A DNA stretch of 64,000 nucleotides from Molanna angustata (GCA_963576475.1 OY754979.1:28474578-28538577); one strand, 5' to 3'. Numbered from the stretch's first letter, positions 46,155-56,320 are shown. Translations and numbers: made by a program. Notes: a model not told the origin generated them from the letters alone.

Positions 46155-47500
46155 TTATGCAATTATATTTAATTCGATCAAACTTTGGGACAGGCTTAAC
46201 CTATTCAAGTGGTTTAAACCAAAAAAACTACATTATTATATTGTGATTTTTCTCCTAATAAACTTCTCGAAGTCATTAGGGTTTAGTTTCTCAATTAAAG
46301 GTGTTCATATTAAGATGAGGAGTTTATATTTGAAAAGTTCAAAGGGGTCAATATCATTTTAATTACTTTAAAAAATAGCCATTGAAATAATATTTTGTTC
46401 TCTGATGTACTTAACTACCCAATGCTTTTATGAAATGAACCAGTCAATGGTAAAAAACAAAATTACTATAATATTTACTTATCAACTTATTAATACTATT
46501 TTAAGTATTAATTGGGACATTTTTCTTCAAAGCCGTGAGTTAGGGTTCAATTTACAGTTGGAATAATGAATCCGTTCCATTTATATAAAAAAATAATTAA
46601 TAATAGGGGATCAGTTAAAAAATAGCTACCCCTACCTACATATTATTATTACACACCCTTCAATCATCCCTCAGCACAAATCTCTTCACTGTACATACAT
46701 TTCTTAAATTATATACTATTTTTTGCCACACGCGATTGACTCTATAGGGATAGAGCTAAAATATTTTTGATTTTAGTGCAGGCTTGTGAAAAATGTGGCA
46801 ACTTGTTATTGGGTACGTAAAAAAAAATACTAAGCAATCGAAATATGTTAGTTGACTTCGAGGCAAATAAAACAAATAAATACCTACTTTAAATTTTACT
46901 TGAAACTCACAACTATCAATATTCAATAACAATATATAACCTCAACTTAACAGTAATTTATAAGACTCATTGTCTAATAGGTACTGTTAACATTTAATAC
47001 TTTAAATAAATCACTTGAGTTTTTATTGTGTTAAGTGATTTAAAGTACCTACGTATTATAATATTGATTTAACAAAATGAACGAGAAGTCAACCTCCTAC
47101 GCATTTATTTCTTTTATTGATAATACATTCAAATTAAACTTAATATTCAATGAATGATCTTCAAGTTGATGTATTTATTGATAGCTTTTTCTGTTATGTA
47201 TATATTTATTACAAAATACAATTAAAGCAAAATACAATTAAGGCAATGATAATCGAACGCCACAACTCTCTGTCTTTACTTGAACTCATGGCTTTGTCTA
47301 CATTAATGCACCGCCTCCAACGAGATTCTTAATATTATTATTAATTTTTTAAACTTTTTTTAAATATTTTCAATTTAAACAATAAATTAGTAAATGTATC
47401 ATGATGATTCATTTATATGATTTTTAACACTTTATTAAATGCTGTATTGGATTAGACCATAGTTTTATTGGTACCTAGTCTTTACTATTACTAAATATTG
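46155..47500. other. AT-rich sequence, no gene recognised
   Basis: It holds only a short SINE-derived word at 46792-46818 (ATGTGGCAACTTGTTATTGG) and TAGGTAC micro-repeats. The frame at 47150-47332 has no motif. Confidence 0.4.
46792..46818 (+). mobile_element. SINE body scrap
   Basis: ATGTGGCAACTTGTTATTGG is identical to the body of the tRNA-derived SINE in plus orientation. It is too short to be more than a relic. Confidence 0.6.
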
Positions 47501-47507
47501 TAAGAAT

Positions 47508-47741
47508 TATTTTATTTTATTTTACATTACTTCTCGGGCAACTAACAGGTTCTATGTCAAATATTAATTTAACACGCACTCAATAACAAGTTGTCACATT
47601 CTGGAGACTTGTGATATGAATCGTCTCACTGATCCAGACTGAAAACACAATTAAAAACTGTGTCTCCACCGGGAATCGAACCCGGGACTCGTGGATCAGC
47701 AGTCAGATCAGACCTAACCAACTGAGCCATAAAGGCCGACA
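47508..47741 (-). mobile_element. tRNA-derived SINE with 7-bp target duplication
   Basis: This is a full copy on the minus strand. The head reads GCCTTTATGGCTCAGTTGG with B-box GGGTTCGATTCCC, the body is as in other copies, and the tail is GTAATGTAAAATAAAATAAA. TAAGAAT lies just outside both ends (47501-47507 and 47742-47748), consistent with target-primed insertion. It carries a small duplication (CAGATCAGA) in the anticodon region. Confidence 0.93.
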
Positions 47742-47789
47742 TAAGAATACTGTAAATATTCCTAAAAACAAATGAAATATTGAATATGA

Positions 47790-48195
47790 ATTAAATGACA
47801 CATCATATATCAAAAAATACTAGACTTTGCATTCCTAAATATGTATGACATGACACATTTTACTTCAAAAACATACAATACGTTGCATTTCTAAAAATAC
47901 AATTGACATTATATAGTTCAAAAATATACGAAACGTTGGATTTTTTTAGAAAAAAAAAACAATAACATGACACATCATAGAAAGTTCAAAAATATATTAA
48001 ACGTTGTATTCGTATAAAACTCATGACATGACTCATACTTCAAAAATATACGAAAGTTGCATTCCTAAAAATGCAAACGACACATCATAGTGAGTTCAAA
48101 AACATATAAAACGTTAAAAACATTTAAATATTCGTATAAAAATAATGACATGACACATCATACGTTGCATTCCTAAAAAAATACAAATAATGACA
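47790..48195. repeat. Old degenerate tandem array, unit about 60-65 bp
   Basis: The blocks ATGACATGACACATCAT, TTCAAAAATATACGAAACGT and TTGCATTCCTAAAAATACAA recur in order about six or seven times, with deletions. The array lies directly to the left of the GC-rich island. There is no coding potential. Confidence 0.8.
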
Positions 48196-48239
48196 TCACA
48201 CATAATTGTTCGATATTCGAATCATTTGTGTGTGCGCGT

Positions 48240-48720
48240 GCTAAGCGTAAACAAGGCTTAGTTTCCCGCTTTTTCCGACCTGTCAAACGTCAACTGCTGC
48301 CAACATGGCGCCGCGACAAAGGGCCCGAGTCGTACACTTGGACGCGCGCAAAAAGGTGCGATCTAATTGTCGTCGAATTCGACTGAAAATCCTAATAACC
48401 CCTCGGCAGCGTCGCCATTACGCGCGGCGCGATTCAAGATGGCCGCCGCGAAAATATGTTTTCGTATGGGTTAATGCCGACAATAATAATAGTACATTTT
48501 CGATTTTGATGACTGGCGGCGATCACATGGTTGTGTCGCTTGTTGCCGTTGTGTTGGCGGCCGGGCACTAACTGTCGCCTTGGGGGTCGGATGGCCTGGG
48601 GCCGAGAGAGACGGAAGAGTCTCACTGGTCCATCGCAGCCTCTCGCTCGGGCTGTCCCAAGACAGCGGCGGACCTAGGCGCTGTCAGAGTTGAGAAAAAC
48701 CAAAAACGCAGATTCGGATG
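48240..48720. promoter_or_regulatory. CpG-rich island with YY1/Pho-like motifs; candidate promoter or first exon
   Basis: This stretch is sharply GC- and CpG-rich in an otherwise AT-rich window. It contains GCCAACATGGCGCC (48299-48312) and AAGATGGCCGCC (48436-48447), both close to the YY1/Pho consensus and in plus orientation, and a further GCGTCGCCATTACG (48409-48422). The arginine-rich plus frame from ATG 48305 (88 codons, MAPRQRARVV...) has a good start context but no domain and looks CpG-driven. A short minus frame is equally unsupported. It lies about 4 kb upstream of the minus-strand coding exon and may be its 5' end, or it may serve a plus-strand gene. Confidence 0.5.
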
Positions 48721-48762
48721 TGCGCATGAATGACAATAATAAGATATGTTTAGTATTTAGAT

Positions 48763-48935
48763 CACCCTTCGTGGCTCAGTTGGTTTGAAATCCGACTGCT
48801 AAGCCAAAGGTCCCAAGTTCGATTCCCGGTGGAGACACAGTTTTTAATTGTGATTTTATTCTAGATCTGTAGGACGATAAATACCGTAAGTCTTTAGAAT
48901 ATGGTAACGTTTTATTGGATGCATTTAAATTAATA
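48763..48935 (+). mobile_element. tRNA-derived SINE, plus orientation, diverged
   Basis: CCTTCGTGGCTCAGTTGGTT, CCGACTGCTAAGCCAAAGGT and GTTCGATTCCCGGTGGAGAC give the A- and B-box head. TCTAGATCTGTAGGACGATA and CGTAAGTCTTTAGAATATGG follow as the body. The head differs from the other copies in the loop (CTGCTAAGCC versus CTGCTGATCC). It is not a functional tRNA gene; the acceptor ends do not pair. Confidence 0.88.
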
Positions 48936-48939
48936 TTCA

Positions 48940-50135
48940 AAATTGAACAAAAATGAATTCTTTTTTAAACACCACTTCAAGTATTGGCGCTGTTATTAAA
49001 TAAATGGATATTAAATAAAAAATACATTTTAATATAACTGAACACAAGCAAATTACGAAGAATTAAAAAAAATCAAAACAATTTGAAACACCCTCCCTAA
49101 TATTCCATTTATTTTCATTTTGTGGTTCATTTTCATTTTTATATGTGTTATTTATTTTGTGGTATTGATAATGTTTATTTTTCCTATTGATTCAAAAGTA
49201 TATTTTTAAATTCTTTTTGTATTGCTTTTGGTTTTGAAATGTTTTTTTTTATAATAGTCAATCAATTATTTTTTTTGTTATGTGGTTTGTTTTACAGTTT
49301 TTTTGAAAAGATTTTTTATTGTGTAAACAAAGAGCTGATGATTTCCTAAACACAAGCATAAGTATTTTTTTTACAATATTTAATATTGAATGTAACTCGT
49401 ATACTTAAAAAAAACAAATTTGTTTTATAATATTATAGTTTCAAAGTGTTATTCATCCATTGTCAAGATCGAATCTAGTATTCGAGAAAGGAGAGTAGTC
49501 TTACATTAGCTTTAATTTTACAAAAGATGTAAAATTGATTTTATATGCTCTATTTTATATTAAATATAAATATGTAACACTTTTGAATGATTAAAAAAAA
49601 TGTCAAGATATGTTGAGTGAAAGTAATTAAAAAAAGAGATGTATTTGTCATCCTGAAATCTGCCCTGGTCGTGAAGAAATATCTGACCGGTATAACTATT
49701 GCTAGATTTTAGACCACCTCTCGCTGTATGAATGGGATGCTGAGAGCGTAAAAGAAATAAATATAATAATAAACATACACCTATAAATATCTAATTAAAT
49801 AAACCGTTAACCTCACTCACACTAATACACACTCACACACAGATGGGACATGCCAAACGCCAGCACATTTTGACACTTTTTTTTCCGTTTCATTCTACAT
49901 AACATGCAGATTTTTTTTTATCAGGAATGTTGATAAAGCTGTCGGAGTGGATTTTTAAAAACGTTTGCAAGAAATAACAAAGGAGTAAAAAACATTGGTT
50001 GTTCAATATTTTCTTGAGTATTACTTTAACGTTATTAAATAAAATGAATTGACATTGCTTTATGAATTGATATTAGAATTTATTTTTTAAACCATTTGTT
50101 TTCTCAATATACGTGATCTTGTCTCAAGTACATAC
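48940..50135. other. AT-rich sequence, no gene recognised
   Basis: A T-rich stretch at 49090-49330 resembles retroelement UTR but nothing coding adjoins it. No other feature recognised. Confidence 0.35.
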
Positions 50136-50575
50136 ATACCATCATACCATGTTCCTCACGGGGTAGGCAGAGAGAATCGAGAGCCACATTTATCTATTCG
50201 TCTGTTGTTCACGCTTCCTTCAGAATATCGTTTACATGGACGTGCCGTATTTTTTTGGACGATCCCAACCTCTTATTCCATTCCGGTCCGCCATGTATAT
50301 TATCATAGTTAGGCCATCCTTATTCATTCTTTCCAAGTGGCCAAACCATCTAAATGTGTTTACTTTAATTTTATTTCCTTTTTTCCATGTGTCCTCGATT
50401 CGTACTCTGTCATACATCATTTTATTACAAATTCGACTTAGCGATCTCATTTCAACTGCATTTATTCTGCTTTCGTGCGACTTCTGCCATGTTCAGGTTA
50501 CACTTGCAAACGTCAAGGTTGGCACTACGATTGCGTTATGAATGGCTAATTTGGCATCCTTTGATACTTTCACCT
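50135..50575 (-). pseudogene. LINE C-terminal fragment with internal stops
   Basis: The minus frame reads AKLAIHNAIVVPTLTFASVT, stop, TWQKSHESRINAVEMRSLSR, CNKMMYDRVRIEDTW, TFRWFGHLERMNKDGL and RGWDRPKKYGTSM. Beyond a frameshift it reads HVNDILKEA. The pattern (AIVVPTLTYGSETW, RINAVEMRxLRxICG, DRVRNExI, WFGHVERM) is the C-terminus of non-LTR retrotransposons. The stop replaces the usual Trp of SxTW. It is dead. Confidence 0.87.
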
Positions 50576-50650
50576 ACTTTTCGTGTTATGCATTTTTTTG
50601 TCGCTCATTTAGCGTTCTGTGAAAGGGCCGTTTACAGTCCCAGAATGCAA
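50575..50650 (+). repeat. Family E repeat fragment
   Basis: CTACTTTTCGTGTTATGCAT and AAAGGGCCGTTTACAGTCCC match 35620-35690. Confidence 0.6.
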
Positions 50651-50654
50651 ATAA

Positions 50655-51494
50655 AAAATATTTATACATCGAGATAAAATAATAACCAAAAATCCTTTTC
50701 GATTTTTTTTTACAAATAAGGTATTCTGGTTTCAGTAATAATTAATAAATTCAAAGTAAAAAAAAACTATTGCGCTCCACAATTTGACAACCCCTGTTTT
50801 ATTAGGTGTGGTATATTAAACATAACGCAGCGTGAGAAACTGCGAGTCAGTGGCATTATAAACATTGTATAAAATGTCATTTATCATGAGGCGAGATTTT
50901 GCAAATAAAATTATAATCTTATGTTTATATTATTAATGATCAAATTTTTCTAAGACGATCATTCAAATCGACTCTAATTGCCTCAAATTGCTAATACTAG
51001 TACGATTTTTTGTGGATATGCAAAGCAGCGAGCTTATGGTTAAATCTAGTCCTATAGCTGAGTTGTTGAATTCATAGTTGAAAAAATATTAATTTTCATA
51101 ATGCAGGTAGGTACCTATGTACCTAATTATATTGCAGACACTGAAGATAGCATGGCAGGAAAAATAAGAAACAATATAAACAACAATTACAAACTAAAGC
51201 AGATAATTAATGTATAGTTTTATTTATAGAAACAACTCGGTATTTTAACACTATAAACAAAAAAAAACTTCATGCTTTTCCTAACTGAAAAATGTAGTGT
51301 AATGAAGATATGAACGAACGAGAAGCGCGAAACCCGAAACCCGAAAGCTCGCATGTAAATATGTATATCACAAAAATATTTATACATTGTGCCAATTGCA
51401 AAATATATATTTATTTCCGAAAATTCATATAAGTGCAGAATTCATAAAATATATTTATTCATTTAGATCAAAATATTACAAGTATTTATTTTAT
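50655..51494. other. AT-rich sequence, no gene recognised
   Basis: It contains AATCTAGTCCTATAGCTGA (51042-51060), which resembles the duplicated UTR word TTAGTCCTATAGCTAACACA of the LINE at 17022-17970, so a UTR scrap may lie here. Nothing else was recognised. Confidence 0.35.
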
Positions 51495-51709
51495 TTTATA
51501 TTACTTCTCGGTCAACTAACAGGTACTATGTCATATATTAATTTAACACGCACCAAATAACAAGTTGCCATATTTTAGAGACTCACGATATTAATCGACA
51601 CACAGATCCAGACTGAAAACACAAATAAAAACTGTGTCTCCAGCGGGAATCGAACCCTGACCTTTGGATCAGCAGTCAGATACCTAACCAAAAGAACCAT
51701 GAAGGCCGA
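51495..51709 (-). mobile_element. tRNA-derived SINE (full copy)
   Basis: Same family. Head differences (CTTCATGGTTCTTTTGG, AGGGTTCGATTCCC) show decay of the promoter boxes. The tail is GTAATATAAAATAAAATAAA. Confidence 0.88.
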
Positions 51710-51710
51710 A

Positions 51711-52590
51711 AATATATTAAATATTTAAGTTACACATAGGTACATATTTGATATAAAAAAATACAATATAAATTATTCTAAATATAGGTATAAACTGCAT
51801 AAAAACTTGTTAAAACCTGCATAACCCCCCCCCCCGTATCAATACCATTTATCAACATTAATTGACAACTAATAATTGAGAATGCAATAAATTAAAGATC
51901 TTAACAGCTTGTTAGTTTCTACTTCAAACACGAATTGCTTCGGAAAAGCACTGACATGACGTAGGTACCTACACAAAAACTGTTTTTATATTTTACCTGT
52001 TATTGATGTAGTGACGGGGAATGCTTTCCTGAAACTATTAGTTTTTAAAATAACTCTGAGCAAGGATTCTTAATACCATATATTATATTATATCTAAGAG
52101 TTCATGGCTGTTACATTACATAGGTACATATTGTGTAAAGATTGTTGTAGTAAGTTTCTTCAGGATTAACACCTCAATTCAACAGCTAAGAGCATAGAAA
52201 CGCGAACAAAAGAAGGATAGTATTTACCTAAGTGTTGCCTTTGTTCAAAATAAATGAACAACCAACAGAAAACAATGACACATCAGCTTTAGCAGCACAC
52301 CTGTAACATTTTAATTCTTTTCTACGGGTAAAACTTGCTTCTTTGTTTAATAGTGGATACATATAACATAACAGATACATAGATGTTTCATTTTATGTAA
52401 ATTTAAAAATTATTACATAATGTTTTGTAACTATTATATTTAAAATTATGAATTGTCAAATTATTATGTATTTATCAAATAATGTCAACCACCGTGGTGA
52501 AGTGGTAAGCTGTTTGATAATAATGATAATAAGAAATTCCTTGCGCCCTGCGCAAGTGGCGGTTTTTTTTTCCACCAACCGAGAAGTAAT
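51711..52590. other. AT-rich sequence, no gene recognised
   Basis: A run of 11 C residues lies at 51825-51835. CCACCGTGGTGAAGTGGTAA at 52490-52509 looks like a pol III A-box, but no B-box follows at tRNA spacing. Confidence 0.35.
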
Positions 52591-52595
52591 ATTTT

Positions 52596-52778
52596 ATTTT
52601 ATATTATTTCTCGAGTAACTAACAGGTACTATGTAAAACATTAATTTGACATGCACACAATAACAAGTTACCACATTATGGAGACTAACGATATTAATCG
52701 TCACACAGATACAGGAAATCGAACCCGGACCTTTGGCTCAGGAGTCAGATATCCAACCAACTGAGCAACGAAGGCCGA
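52596..52778 (-). mobile_element. tRNA-derived SINE, internally deleted
   Basis: Head and 3' body match the family, but about 35 bp between GGAAATCGAACCC and the body block TATCTGTGTGACG (minus strand), including the GGAGACACAG stretch, are missing. Confidence 0.85.
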
Positions 52779-52834
52779 TATTATCTATAGAAATGCAAAA
52801 ATCGGTTTTATTAAATACTCGTAAAATGACTCAA

Positions 52835-53258
52835 AAAGTGTATATAAATGATAGTATAGGAACCGTATGAAAGTGTATATAAATGATAGTATAGGAACCG
52901 TATGAAAGTGTATATAAATGATAGTATAGGAACCGTATGAAAGTGTATATAAATGATAGTATAGGAACCGTATGAAAGTGTATATAAATGATAGTATAGG
53001 AACCGTATGAAAGTGTATATAAATGATAGTATAGGAACCGTATGAAAGTGTATATAAATGATAGTATAGGAACCGTATGAAAGTGTATATAAATGATAGT
53101 ATAGGAACCGTATGAAAGTGTATATAAATGATAGTATAGGAACCGTATGAAAGTGTATATAAATGATAGTATAGGAACCGTATGAAAGTGTATATAAATG
53201 ATAGTATAGGAACCGTATGAAAGTGTATATAAATGATAGTATAGGAACCGTATGAAAG
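52835..53258. repeat. Minisatellite, 35-bp unit, 12 exact copies
   Basis: Units begin AAAGTGTATATAAATG and end GGAACCGTATG. From 52835 to 53254 there are exactly 420 bp, that is 12 units, and no difference among them was seen. Four bases of a 13th unit follow. Perfect identity points to very recent expansion or strong homogenisation. Confidence 0.97.
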
Positions 53259-53300
53259 CTTTATTCTTTGATATATTAGGGATATAATTTTACCATTTTA

Positions 53301-53780
53301 TGTAAATATGGATTGTTACCATTAAATAAATAAATAAACATGGATTGTTACCATTGAAGGAATAAGTAAACATGGATTTTTACCACTGAATGAATAAATA
53401 AACATGGATTGTTACCATTTAATCATAGATTGTAACCATTCAATTAATAATTAAACATGGATTGTAACTATTAAATGAATAAATAAACATGGATTGTGAC
53501 CATTAAATGAATAAATAATCATGGATTGTTACCATTAAATAAATAAATAATCATGGATTGTTACCATTGAATGAATAAATAAACATGAATTGTGACCATT
53601 AAATGAATAAATAATCATTGATTATTACCATTGAATGAATTTTAAATCATGGATTTTTACCATTAAATGTATAAATAAACATGGATTGTAACCACTAAAT
53701 GAATAAATAAACATGGTTTGTTTCCATTGAATGAATAAATAAACATGGATTTCTACAATTGAATGAATAAATAAACATTG
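53301..53780. repeat. Minisatellite, 32-bp unit, left block
   Basis: Degenerate units of about 32 bp contain ACATGGATTGTTACCATT and GAATGAATAAATAA. About 15 units are present with frequent substitutions. The array continues at 54341 after a LINE relic. Confidence 0.92.
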
Positions 53781-54340
53781 GTCTTACACGACCAATCGCT
53801 GCTGCATAAAATTTTGAACAATGCCATAGACTCGCCTGTACTTGTCAACCTAGTAGGTATCCATGTTCCAGGTAGAATGGTTCGTAGACCTCAATTACTT
53901 CATATTCCAACAAGTAGAACAAATATCAGGAAAAATTCAACAATTACACGCATATGCAGCCAATATAACAATACATTCTCAGCTGAGATAGACATATTCA
54001 ACGCGAAATATTACAGATTTAGACATGATGTTCTGAAGGTGATGCGCAACCAATATCCCTCTATCCTGTCCTCCTAGTCTCTCTTCTCTCCTTTCTCTTC
54101 CCTTCCCTAGTTGTTGTACCTATACATGTGTGTATGTATGTATATATATTTATGTATGTGTATGTGATGGTGTGTATGAGGGTGTGTGTGAGGGTGTGTA
54201 TGAATGTGTGTGCATGAATTATTTTTGGCTTGTAAACTGTTATTTGTTTTTATATTATGTTGATGGAATGCTTTTTTTGGCTCTAACAATGTAAACATTA
54301 TTTTGTATCATTAAACTGTAAATGAGCTGTAGCTTCCCAA
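53781..54340 (+). pseudogene. CR1/jockey-like LINE 3' fragment inside the 32-bp minisatellite
   Basis: The frame to the stop at 54077 reads LLHKILNNAIDSPVLVNLVG, IHVPGRMVRRPQLLHIPTSR, TNIRKNSTITRICSQYNN and AEIDIFNAKYYRFRHDV. This is the C-terminal LINE pattern (LLYKILNxxIDSPxLL, VPxRxxR, RTNxxxNSPIxRxxxxxN, DIF). A pyrimidine-rich UTR, a TG-rich tract (54125-54215) and an AAAATAAATAAATGA tail follow. The coding part is open for about 98 codons. Minisatellite units resume right after the tail, so it inserted into the array or the array grew around it. Confidence 0.87.
54125..54215. repeat. (TG)n/(TATG)n-rich tract
   Basis: GTGTGTATGTATGTATATAT and GTGTGTGTGAGGGTGTGTAT-type sequence inside the LINE 3' UTR. 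A similar GTGAGGGTGTGTG tract is at 56955-57030. Confidence 0.85.
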
Positions 54341-54686
54341 AATAAATAAATGATTTGTTTCCATTAAATGAATAAATGAACATGGATTTTTATCATTGAA
54401 TGAATAAATAAACGTGGTTTGTTACCATTGAATGAATAAATAAACATGGATTGTTACCATTGAATGAATAAATAAACATGAATTGTGACCGTTAAATGAA
54501 TAAATACTTATGTATTGTTACCATTGAATGAATAAATAAACATGGATTGTTACTATTAAATGAATAAATAAACATGGATTGTTACTATTAAATGAATAAA
54601 TAAACATGGATTGTTACTATTAAATGAATAAATAAACATGGATTGTTACTATTAAATGAATAAATAAACATGGATTGCTACCATTC
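54341..54686. repeat. Minisatellite, 32-bp unit, right block
   Basis: Continuation of the same 32-bp array. The last five units (ACATGGATTGTTACTATTAA type) are almost identical, so this end has been homogenised more recently than the left block. Confidence 0.93.
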
Positions 54687-54699
54687 GAAGTTAGAGATA

Positions 54700-55265
54700 G
54701 TATAACATTTTGCTCTATTTAATTAAAATTGACCTGCAAACTCTTTACAGGAAGTCTATAAGTCGGCAGATAGCTGTATGGATCAGGGAGACATAAACTC
54801 GAGGAAAGTGGAATCGGGTGTTAACGGATAAATAATATTCTTGCTTCAGTCTATTGTAGCTATTGAACATATAGGAATGTAGAATTGGATGTCTATTAAT
54901 TTAGCATATTTTGACTGTGGAGGTATTCACCTTAATGCACCATCAGGTCCTACTGGAAACCTGTTCTTTGTTTTCACACGTGCTTCTCTTGCCACGGGGA
55001 ATGTGCTGAAGGCCTGAGGAAGAAGGAGGAGGGGGTTTACAGTTATGCCAACATACACACCAACATATCGCGTTGTTATATTATCCACTATCAGGTCGCA
55101 CACACACAAGCGAGACACCTTTGCACTTCCCGGCGTATTTATAATATATGATCGAAGGTCCAAACCAACCCACAGATCGATGGGTTCTTTATTTTGAAGG
55201 CGGATTTCGGCGATAGATGGCAGTGTCTGCTAATGGTGAATTTACCAAAAAAAATAATTCCACAT
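54700..55265. other. Intergenic, no gene recognised
   Basis: The less AT-rich stretch 54920-55200 carries a 78-codon minus frame without motif. It could hide an old exon or element, but nothing supports this. Confidence 0.35.
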
Positions 55266-55267
55266 TA

Positions 55268-55342
55268 AACATAATTATCCATGATTTGGGTAATCATGAG
55301 GGATTTGATTTCACCGTTTAACCGGACTTGCTCCCCTGGATT
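55268..55342 (-). repeat. Half copy of fold-back element of the 59851-60040 family
   Basis: ATAATTATCCATGATTTGGG, TAATCATGAGGGATTTGATT and CGTTTAACCGGACTTGCTCC match one arm of the palindrome at 59851-60040. Confidence 0.6.
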
Positions 55343-55457
55343 CATTATGAAAAAGAATATTATCGATTTTTTTAAACGAAATTTGGTTTTTATATAGTTA
55401 TTTCTTTCTCGGTGATATTTGTGCAGTATCAATATTTAAAAATAAAAGCTTTTATGT

Positions 55458-55528
55458 TTAGTTTAGGTAATGTATGAGGATGTATATGTACTTGTTTCAA
55501 GGACATATTCATTATTTAAAAAATGATA
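55458..55528 (+). repeat. Family F repeat fragment
   Basis: GTTTAGGTAATGTATGAGGA and GGACATATTCATTATTTAAA match 31145-31213. It sits directly before a family B copy. Confidence 0.55.
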
Positions 55529-55540
55529 TTTGACTGATTT

Positions 55541-55810
55541 GCTATGAGGCACCGGCTTAGAATAGTGCTTCCACCATTTTATATTGTCGTAATTTTCGGT
55601 AGTCCCGTAGAACTGGGTTATCGAAAATAGCTCAGGATTGTGGTTCAGTACCCATTCCGAATGTAGTGCCTTTTTAGGTGAGACGACACTGGTGTGTTGG
55701 GATACACGCAGCACGTGTAGTGGTTCCTTTTATAAGGTAATGCACACCTGTCGCTGGTTACCCCACATTGTGGGATATGCCGTGATGGTGTGAATGAACT
55801 AATAATAAAA
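55541..55810 (+). repeat. Family B interspersed repeat
   Basis: GAGGCACCGGCTTAGAATAG, ATATTGTCGTAATTTTCGGT, CATTCCGAATGTAGTGCCTT, GTGAGACGACACTGGTGTGT, CACACCTGTCGCTGGTTACC and ACATTGTGGGATATGCCGTG match 62267-62605 in order. It encodes nothing recognisable. Confidence 0.75.
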
Positions 55811-55848
55811 AATTGTATAGTCGCAAAATTGTAATTACATCTCACATT

Positions 55849-55930
55849 TTGACGATGCTCGGCATCATTGAGCGATACCGGTGAGTGGGAGTCGCGTTTG
55901 CGAACTAAATTAAATAACGAAAAATGAAAT
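55849..55930 (+). repeat. Family G repeat (copy 2)
   Basis: GACGATGCTCGGCATCATTG, AGCGATACCGGTGAGTGGGA and GTCGCGTTTGCGAACTAAAT match the reverse of 21190-21295. Confidence 0.6.
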
Positions 55931-56022
55931 AATTTTTTCCATCATAATTTCTAAGTGATCATGGAATTCTATCATGAAGTCATAGTTTCAAACACAATAA
56001 AATACATTTTACATAGTTCATC

Positions 56023-56320
56023 ATCGAGTCCTGAACAGACTTCTGAGCATATCCTATGGGAATGCACGAACTTCTCCGTGTCAACTTTCCGACGAGAACT
56101 CTACGACGATGTCCGAGGGAATTTCTTTGGACCCATTGGACATGCGGACCTTGTAGCCATGAAGAGCAATTTTAGGGCTTTCAAGACTTTCTGTCTTAAA
56201 TTCGGTGCACTATTATCTTCACTATCATATGTTCTTTATGTGTTCTTTCAGAGTTTTGCAAGGGGCCGTTATTAGTCCCCATAAGCAGAACGGGTGGTGG
56301 TGGGGGAAGAACAGTTCATC
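56023..56320 (+). pseudogene. LINE C-terminal fragment with HxLWECT motif, plus family E 3' UTR
   Basis: The frame reads PEQTSEHILWECTNFSVSTF, RRELYDDVRG, GPIGHADLVAMKSNFRAFKT and FCLKFGALL. The ETxEHxLWECxxF block followed by R-x-L and a late FxxFCxxF is the zinc-binding C-terminal tail of non-LTR elements with an RNase H-type domain (R1/jockey groups). The upstream ATG at 55955 is outside the similarity. The following AAGGGGCCGTTATTAGTCCC and GGGTGGTGGTGGGG block defines family E as this element's 3' UTR. Confidence 0.8.

Noticed and set aside
48305..48571. 88-codon Arg-rich plus frame starting MAPRQRARVV
   Set aside because: Good start context, but the composition follows the CpG-rich DNA, no domain is visible and no donor joins it to another exon. 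Kept as part of the island, not as a gene.
52490..52580. Second tRNA-like head (ACCGTGGTGAAGTGGTAAGC)
   Set aside because: There is an A-box resemblance only; no B-box at proper distance and no shared body.
54107..54298. His/Thr-rich minus frame
   Set aside because: Antisense of the TG-rich tract in a LINE UTR.
55463..55845. Minus-strand frames of 66-83 codons
   Set aside because: They cross families F and B and are broken in the other copies.
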